NCBI RefSeq assembly: GCF_000682775.1 | Contig: NZ_AWFI01000015.1 | Span: 62,001-126,000, forward strand | Reading direction: 5' to 3' | Length of the DNA: 64,000 nucleotides | From: Hyphomonas sp. L-53-1-40 | Lineage (GTDB): Bacteria; Pseudomonadota; Alphaproteobacteria; Caulobacterales; Hyphomonadaceae | Shown here: piece by piece, positions 59,101 through 64,000 of the stretch | Numbering within the stretch: position 1 is the stretch's first letter | Layout: every line of letters starts with the position of its first letter | Program-made: the position numbers and the translations under genes | The notes under the pieces: model-generated | Databases searched by the model: none | Told to the model about the DNA's origin: nothing | What the model saw: the letters and a program-made list of their open reading frames with translations, nothing else

Positions 59101-59534
59101 TGTCAGGACTAGTCCTCAAACTCGCAGCGGGTGAACGGTTTGTCGTGAACGGCGCCACGTTGGAGAATGGGGACAAGCCCTCCACTGTCCGTGTGGTCGA
59201 TGACAACGCTCGAATTTTGCGCTGTCGCGATGCGATGAAACCCCAAGAAGTTGATACGCCAACCAAGCGCGTATATTACGCAATCCAATTGATCATTACG
59301 GGCGATCTGAACGAAGCAGACGTCCTGCCAGCCATTCTGGAAGAATGTGCTCGGCTAGATGACGTATTCGAAACCATAGACCGCAAACTGCTGAGCGTTT
59401 TGCGCTCCATGCTAGATCGCGGAAACTTCTATTCGGCACTTTGCCACCTGCGCAACATCATTGCGATCGAAGCTGAACTCCTAAAAGTTGCTAGTTTGAA
59501 ACCACAGTTTACCGAGCAGGCGCAGGTCGCCTGA
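59100..59534 (+). CDS. flbT: Flagellin post-transcriptional repressor FlbT
   Basis: The 144 residues match FlbT: LVLKLAAGERFVVNGATLENGDKPSTVRVVDDNARILRCRDAMKPQEVDTPTKRVYYAIQLIITGDLN. In Caulobacter FlbT binds the 5' leader of flagellin mRNA and limits synthesis until hook assembly. It overlaps flaF by one base, and the next gene starts one base after its stop. Confidence 0.95.
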   Translation: MSGLVLKLAAGERFVVNGATLENGDKPSTVRVVDDNARILRCRDAMKPQEVDTPTKRVYYAIQLIITGDLNEADVLPAILEECARLDDVFETIDRKLLSVLRSMLDRGNFYSALCHLRNIIAIEAELLKVASLKPQFTEQAQVA

Positions 59535-59535
59535 C

Positions 59536-60378
59536 ATGGTCTATCAGCCGGTCATCCCGATCACAGGATATGGCGGGTGGAAATTCCTGGAATCCACGCT
59601 TGAGAAGCAGATGGAGGGGTTCACCGACTCTGCCAGTATCAAGAACGACCGCGAATACTTTCAAGAAAAGATGTCGTCGCCAATCGCGATGGAAGACTTC
59701 CTGTCCGACAAGCGGCTCCTCCGCATCTCTCTCACGGCCTTTGATCTTGGGGGAGAGGAGTGGAAAGTCGGTTACATCCGTCATGTGATGGACGAACAGG
59801 CTGATCCCGACAGCACCTTCCTGACTCGCCTGAACAATCAGGCATACAAAGATTTTGCCAGCACTTTCGCGGTGAGTGAGGGTAAAATCTCGCTGTCTGC
59901 GGATAAGATTTCGACACTGTCAGATAATTTCGAACTGGCCTCTTTCCGGTCCGCCGTTGGCGATGTTGATAATAACATGAAGCTTAGTCTGAATTTCCAG
60001 GCGAAGATTGGCGACCTTGTTCGAGAAGAATCGAGCGATTCTGCGAACCTCTATCGTATTCTGGGGGATGTTCCGACTCGAACTGTTTTCGAGACAGCGC
60101 TGAATTTACCCACTTCTTGGCAGCAGTTGGACGTCGACCAGCAGGCAGATATTCTGAAAGAGCGCGTATTGAGCGTCTTTTCTATCAGCAAGATAACAGA
60201 CTTGGCCAATGAGGACGTCATGGACAAGGTAATCCAACGCTTTCACACGATGGACTCGATCGCCAATGGCCAGTCCTCGCTTTCTTCCGGATCTGTGGCG
60301 TTGACGCTTCTGAACAACGCGGCAGGCTTCGGATCGACCGCCAGCCAAAACCTGTTTCTCAGCATCGTGTCCAGCTAG
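59536..60378 (+). CDS. DUF1217 flagellar-cluster protein
   Basis: The 280-residue protein matches DUF1217: ITGYGGWKFLESTLEKQMEGFTDSASIKNDREYFQEKM, FLSDKRLLRISLTAFDLGGEEWKVGYIRHVMDEQAD and LNNQAYKDFASTF. DUF1217 genes occur in alphaproteobacterial flagellar clusters near flgF/flbT, and their function is unproven. The protein has no signal peptide. It follows flbT with a one-base gap and converges with fliI, overlapping its stop by four bases. Confidence 0.85.
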   Translation: MVYQPVIPITGYGGWKFLESTLEKQMEGFTDSASIKNDREYFQEKMSSPIAMEDFLSDKRLLRISLTAFDLGGEEWKVGYIRHVMDEQADPDSTFLTRLNNQAYKDFASTFAVSEGKISLSADKISTLSDNFELASFRSAVGDVDNNMKLSLNFQAKIGDLVREESSDSANLYRILGDVPTRTVFETALNLPTSWQQLDVDQQADILKERVLSVFSISKITDLANEDVMDKVIQRFHTMDSIANGQSSLSSGSVALTLLNNAAGFGSTASQNLFLSIVSS

Positions 60379-61697
60379 GATTTTTCGGCGGCCTCAACAG
60401 GGTCCAACAAGTCCTGAAGGTGCTGGAAGGCTTGTGGGATATGTCCGGTATTCGGCTCTGAAACGAAATTGTCCAGCTGCGGGAAGCGTTCGATGGATCG
60501 ATCTCCGGCTGCGTCATGCCCGCGTTCATACAGATTGGCGCGCAGCATCGGCGCGATTTCTTCATAGAGTGAAATCGTTCGTCGGTAGTCCTTGATGATT
60601 TCGTTCTCATTTGGCTTGGCAGCATCCGGCAGACATCTTGAGACACTGCGCAGCACATCAATCGCGGGATACCGTCCGCGTTCGGATATCTCCCGGGACA
60701 GGATGATATGACCATCCAGAACTCCACGGACCATGTCTGCTACGGGCTCTTCCATATCCGATCCAGCCACCAGGACGGAGAAGATTGCGGTAATATCGCC
60801 TTGGCCTTGCGCACCAGGGCCGGTGCGTTCAGCGACTTCGGCAATGGCGCGTACGGTTGACGGCGGAAAGGCGTTGAGGGCGGGAGTCTCTCCCGCTGAG
60901 AGAGATACTTCACGATGCGCTTCCGCAAAACGTGTAATGGAATCGAACAGGAACAGGACCTGATGCCCTTCATCCCGGAAATGCTCGGCAGTCGCGATCG
61001 CGCAGAGCGCCGCGCGTTTCTTGGCCCCGGGTGGATCATTGGCAGTTGCAGCCACGATGACCGTGCGGGACAGGACGTCTTTGGGCAAAGTCTTGTGAAC
61101 GAACTCATTCACTTCTCGGCTGCGTTCGCCGATCAGGGCGATGACTACGCGATCTGCTTTCACGCCAGCGGCGAGCGAGCCGAGGAAGGTAGATTTGCCG
61201 ACGCCCGATCCAGCAAACAAGCCCATTCTCTGACCCTGGCAGATTGGTAGAATCGTATCGGTGATCATCCACCCGGTGGAAAGGCGCTGGCCGAGGCTTT
61301 TGCGAGTTGTGTTCGCTGGAGGTGGTGCTCTTAGCGGGCGACGGGTAGTGCTGCCGGCAGGTGCTATGGCGCTTTCGCCGGAAATCGTGCCTCGGTAGTC
61401 CACAATTTTGCCGAGCCAATGATCGCCGGGCTCGACATAAGCTTCCTGCTCCAGCACAGCTCGATCGCCAATTTGGATTGCATCAGATTCGCCGTAAAGC
61501 ATCGCTTTCACGTGACCGCCTGAGACGGCGAGCACTTCTCCGAACACTTCACCCTGACGCGTGCGAACTCGAATTTCATTTCCCAGGCGAGCAAACTCGC
61601 TGATCCCGCCAATCAGGATCAGTCCCGGAGATACCTCCGTGACGGTTCCCCAGACTCGGTGCAGGCGATCAGGGAAATTGGGGGTCGGATGCAACAA
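60375..61697 (-). CDS. fliI: Flagellar export ATPase FliI
   Basis: This 440-residue F1-like ATPase has Walker A GLFAGSGVGKSTFLGSL, Walker B VLFLFDSITRFAEAHREVSLSAGE, the Tyr/Arg-finger region (GDITAIFSVLVAGSDMEEPVADMVRGVLDGHIILSREISERGRYPAIDVLRSVSR). It energises flagellar export with FliH. Only TTG codons (61697, 61694) are available at the N-terminus, so the start is uncertain. The gene stands alone on the reverse strand, away from the fliF operon. Confidence 0.95.
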   Translation of the reverse strand: MLHPTPNFPDRLHRVWGTVTEVSPGLILIGGISEFARLGNEIRVRTRQGEVFGEVLAVSGGHVKAMLYGESDAIQIGDRAVLEQEAYVEPGDHWLGKIVDYRGTISGESAIAPAGSTTRRPLRAPPPANTTRKSLGQRLSTGWMITDTILPICQGQRMGLFAGSGVGKSTFLGSLAAGVKADRVVIALIGERSREVNEFVHKTLPKDVLSRTVIVAATANDPPGAKKRAALCAIATAEHFRDEGHQVLFLFDSITRFAEAHREVSLSAGETPALNAFPPSTVRAIAEVAERTGPGAQGQGDITAIFSVLVAGSDMEEPVADMVRGVLDGHIILSREISERGRYPAIDVLRSVSRCLPDAAKPNENEIIKDYRRTISLYEEIAPMLRANLYERGHDAAGDRSIERFPQLDNFVSEPNTGHIPQAFQHLQDLLDPVEAAEKS

Positions 61698-61719
61698 GTA
61701 AACAGATCTCGCCTATTCG

Positions 61720-61734
61720 TTAACTCTTTCTTCA
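61720..61734. promoter_or_regulatory. CtrA-like box in the fliI-flgB gap
   Basis: TTAA (61720-61723), seven bases, TTCA (61731-61734) is one base from the CtrA consensus, between divergent fliI and flgB. Confidence 0.35.
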
Positions 61735-61779
61735 AATTACCCCGGCAATTCTTCCAAAGTATTAACTAGGAGCGATTCT

Positions 61780-62142
61780 GTGGCGATTCTCAATCTGGAT
61801 GTCCTGAATGTTTACAGCGCCATGGCGCGCCATGCTGCTGAGAGCCAGAAAGTATCGGCGACAAATATCGCCCATGCCAACGATCCTGATTACAAGGCGC
61901 AACATGTCGAAGCCTTTCAGGACTTTCTCGCGCGAGCTGCATCAAGCGGAGCCGTCGACACCGGCGACCCAGCTTTCAAGACGTTCGAGACAGATTTCGC
62001 AAACTCGCCCAACGGGAACTCTGTAAACCTCGAGCTCGAAATGTTCCGCGCAACCGACGCGCAGGGTCAGCACGAGATGGCGCTGTCAGTCTACACTAAG
62101 TCGCTCGACCTGCTTCGCACAGCCATTGGCCGGAAAGGGTAA
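61780..62142 (+). CDS. flgB: Proximal rod protein FlgB
   Basis: The protein has 120 residues from the GTG at 61780 (AGGAG site). The rod N-terminus LNVYSAMARHAAESQKVSATNIAHANDPDYKAQHVEAFQDFLARA and C-terminus SVNLELEMFRATDAQGQHEMALSVYTKSLDLLRTAIG match FlgB. It heads the flgB-flgC-fliE-fliQ-flhA operon and is part of the proximal rod. Confidence 0.93.
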   Translation: MAILNLDVLNVYSAMARHAAESQKVSATNIAHANDPDYKAQHVEAFQDFLARAASSGAVDTGDPAFKTFETDFANSPNGNSVNLELEMFRATDAQGQHEMALSVYTKSLDLLRTAIGRKG

Positions 62143-62145
62143 TTC

Positions 62146-62529
62146 ATGGACTCGCTCAAAGCCACGATGATGCAAGCCGTCTCCGGTATGCAACTCCAGT
62201 CGAAACGAATCGATATCTCGTCCCAGAACGTCTCGAATGCCGACACGCCTGGTTACCGTCGCAAGATTTTGTCCATTGAGCAGACCCCGACTGCCGCAGA
62301 CGCCTTCATTGCGACACGGGTCGAGCTCGACGAAACCGAAGGCGAGCGCAGTTATGATCCGGCTAGCCCTCTGGCGGATGCCGAAGGATATGTGACGGCG
62401 TCCAACGTGTCGCTGGTCACTGAAATGGCTGATATGCGCGAAGCGAACCGCGGGTATGAGGCCAACCTGAACTCGTTCCGGCAGGCGCGAAGCATGTACC
62501 AGTCACTTCTCGATATTCTCAGGCGTTAA
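62146..62529 (+). CDS. flgC: Proximal rod protein FlgC
   Basis: The 127 residues include MMQAVSGMQLQSKRIDISSQNVSNADTPGYRRKILSIEQTP and ASNVSLVTEMADMREANRGYEANLNSFRQARSMYQSLLDIL, the FlgC pattern. It lies 3 bases after flgB. Confidence 0.94.
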   Translation: MDSLKATMMQAVSGMQLQSKRIDISSQNVSNADTPGYRRKILSIEQTPTAADAFIATRVELDETEGERSYDPASPLADAEGYVTASNVSLVTEMADMREANRGYEANLNSFRQARSMYQSLLDILRR

Positions 62530-62540
62530 AGGGGGGCAGA

Positions 62541-62837
62541 ATGTCCAATGTAAGCTTCAGTGCATACGCAGCGCTCGGTTCGGTCAAGCCGACTCAGGTT
62601 TCCGACAAGCCAGCAACAAACCCGGCCGAAAAGTCGGGGGTGGCAGAGGGGTTCTCCACCTTCAAAGCTGCTCTACAGGAGGCTGAGCAGACAGCTATGC
62701 AGACGGCTGTGTCCGGCGCGGATCCCCATGCCATGGTCGAAGCGCTAGCTCAGGCCGAGTTGGTCCTCGATGCCGCCGTGACTGTTCGGGACAAGGTCGT
62801 TGAAGCCTATCAGGAATTGCTTCGGATGCCGGTCTGA
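62541..62837 (+). CDS. fliE: Flagellar rod-MS-ring junction protein FliE
   Basis: The 98 residues match FliE: a disordered Ser/Lys/Pro-rich N-terminus, then FSTFKAALQEAEQTAMQTAVSGADPHAMVEALAQAELVLDAAVTVRDKVVEAYQELLRMPV, the helical FliE core. An AAAGGGGGG ribosome site precedes the ATG. It is 11 bases after flgC. Confidence 0.92.
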   Translation: MSNVSFSAYAALGSVKPTQVSDKPATNPAEKSGVAEGFSTFKAALQEAEQTAMQTAVSGADPHAMVEALAQAELVLDAAVTVRDKVVEAYQELLRMPV

Positions 62838-62852
62838 TCAGGGCGGCTATAC

Positions 62853-63116
62853 ATGACCGAACTCGCGATCTTTGAAGTGCTTCGCGGTGCGCTCTGGGCG
62901 GCCGCCATGATGGCGCTGCCCATTCTTGCGGTCACGCTGGTGCTTGGTTTTGTGATTGGCTTGCTACAGGCGCTCACCTCCATTCAGGAAATGACGCTTA
63001 CCTTCGTGCCCAAGATTCTGGCCGTCGTTGTCGTGTTCTTCCTGTCGCTTGGGTACATGACCCGAATTTGCCTTGATTTCTTCAACAATACCGTTCTCCC
63101 CATGATTTCAAATTAG
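62853..63116 (+). CDS. fliQ: Flagellar export gate protein FliQ
   Basis: The 87 residues contain two membrane helices, MMALPILAVTLVLGFVIGLLQALTSIQEMTLTFVPKILAVVVVFFLSLGYMTRICLDFF, a near-standard FliQ. It builds the export gate with FliP and FliR. It lies 15 bases after fliE. Confidence 0.95.
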   Translation: MTELAIFEVLRGALWAAAMMALPILAVTLVLGFVIGLLQALTSIQEMTLTFVPKILAVVVVFFLSLGYMTRICLDFFNNTVLPMISN

Positions 63117-63123
63117 GGCCTCC

Positions 63124-64000
63124 ATGCCGACCTCACGCTTCTTCGACTTGTCAAAGCCGACCGCCATCCTTGCGATCGGCTTGATGGCTATTATTCTCAT
63201 CATGGTATTACCGGTCCCGGCTTGGGTCATGGACATCGGTCTCACGGCGTCCTTTGCGTTTGCCATTCTCATATTCACGACCAGTATCTTTATCGAAAAG
63301 CCCTTGGACTTTTCGTCATTCCCGAGCGTTCTTCTGGCCTCGCTGATGCTGCGTTTGGCGCTGAACGTATCATCTACCAAGCTGATCATCAGCCAAGGCC
63401 ATACGGGTACCGACGCTGCCGGCAATGTCATCGAAGGCTTCGCCATGTTCATCATGGGCGGAAACCTGTTTGTAGGCTTGGTTGTGTTCGCGGTGCTGGT
63501 CATTGTGAACTTCATGGTCATCACCAAAGGCGCCGGCCGAATGGCAGAGGTCGGTGCGCGGTTTGCTCTGGACGCGATGCCGGGTAAACAGATGGCCATC
63601 GATGCCGATTTGGCTGTCGGTGCTATCAGTCATGAAGAGGCGCGCAACCGTCGTCAGAAGGAGCAGGAAGAAGCTTCCTTCCTGGGTTCACTGGACGGTG
63701 CGTCAAAGTTCGTGAAGGGCGATGCGATCGCCGGCTTGCTCATTACCGCCTTGAACCTCGTTGCGGGCGTCGGCTTTGGCCTTGCCGCACACGGGCTCAG
63801 CTTCACTCAGGCGCTGAACAATTACTCCATTCTGACGGTAGGGGATGGTCTCGTTTCCCAAATCCCTTCCGTTATCGTATCAGTATCAGCGGCAATGCTT
63901 CTGGCGAAAGGCCGTGAGGACGGTGCGATCGATCTGGCGCTCGGCGCGCAATTGGGTGCGAATGCCACTTCCCTGATGATCGTGTCGGGAATCCTCGCAA
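63124..64000 (+). CDS. flhA: Flagellar export protein FlhA (N-terminal part)
   Basis: The ATG at 63124 opens an FHIPEP-family protein of which only the first 292 residues lie in the window; it runs off the end. Seen are several membrane helices, FEKPLDFSSFPSVLLASLMLRLALNVSSTKLI-type segment, GNLFVGLVVFAVLVIVNFMVITKGAGRMAEVGARFALDAMPGKQMAIDADL and VGDGLVSQIPSVIVSVSAAMLLAK, all FlhA hallmarks. It is the export-gate protein. It follows fliQ by seven bases. No frameshift or stop is visible in the part shown. Confidence 0.96.
   Translation, partial: MPTSRFFDLSKPTAILAIGLMAIILIMVLPVPAWVMDIGLTASFAFAILIFTTSIFIEKPLDFSSFPSVLLASLMLRLALNVSSTKLIISQGHTGTDAAGNVIEGFAMFIMGGNLFVGLVVFAVLVIVNFMVITKGAGRMAEVGARFALDAMPGKQMAIDADLAVGAISHEEARNRRQKEQEEASFLGSLDGASKFVKGDAIAGLLITALNLVAGVGFGLAAHGLSFTQALNNYSILTVGDGLVSQIPSVIVSVSAAMLLAKGREDGAIDLALGAQLGANATSLMIVSGILA

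Noticed and set aside
1-64000. Mobile elements, CRISPR arrays, prophage, toxin-antitoxin modules
   Set aside because: I saw no transposase, integrase, regularly spaced repeats, phage structural genes or paired toxin-antitoxin genes; the entericidin-like gene stands alone.

Overview
The window looks like the chromosome of a free-living, polarly flagellated alphaproteobacterium, most like the Caulobacterales/Maricaulales-Hyphomonadaceae side of the class. The evidence is a PhyR-NepR-EcfG general stress response, FlaF/FlbT flagellin regulators, a TonB receptor of the Xanthomonas/Caulobacter type, MotE/DUF6468 flagellar genes and CtrA-like boxes at flagellar promoters. The genus cannot be fixed from sequence reading alone. 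I see no rRNA, tRNA, CRISPR, prophage or insertion sequence.

Region 1 (1-10.2 kb) is stress response. After a lone 3-hydroxyacyl-CoA dehydrogenase comes a small NepR-like anti-sigma gene joined to an EcfG-type sigma factor (copy 2). Next are an envelope-stress operon (DUF883, holin-like and membrane proteins), a Crp/Fnr regulator, the canonical phyR / nepR-ecfG / HisKA_2 kinase locus, an entericidin-like lipoprotein, a DUF1328 protein and an AI-2E-family membrane protein. I read GGAAC-N16/17-CGTT-type promoters in front of most of these, so much of the first 10 kb looks like one regulon.

Region 2 (10.2-30.6 kb) is carbohydrate use. A LacI regulator diverges from a sodium:solute symporter and a GH3 glycosidase. 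A pectin/uronate cluster follows: a lipoprotein PL1 pectate lyase, a TonB receptor, a TRAP transporter with a lipoprotein-type binding protein, an RpiB-family isomerase (probably in place of KduI), KduD, KdgK, a Tat-exported carboxylesterase, an FAH-superfamily enzyme and a second LacI regulator. Four near-identical operators (ATGACACCGGT core) sit before the pectate lyase/FAH pair, the TonB gene, the isomerase operon and the TRAP operon.

Region 3 (30.7-35.2 kb) has a MASE1-PAS-PAS hybrid histidine kinase next to a second PhyR-type response regulator, so the window carries a second set of general-stress parts.

Region 4 (35.2-64 kb) is one flagellar cluster. In order: motE, DUF6468, fliL-1; fliF, fliH-like, fliN, fliP, fliG; flgI, flgL, flgK, flgE, motB (reverse strand); fliM-like, motA, a 582-residue unknown periplasmic protein, flgF, flgG, flgA, flgH, fliL-2; flgD, fliK (reverse); flgJ-like, flgN-like, flagellin, flaF, flbT, DUF1217; fliI (reverse); flgB, flgC, fliE, fliQ and a truncated flhA at the edge. 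fliR and flhB are not in the window.
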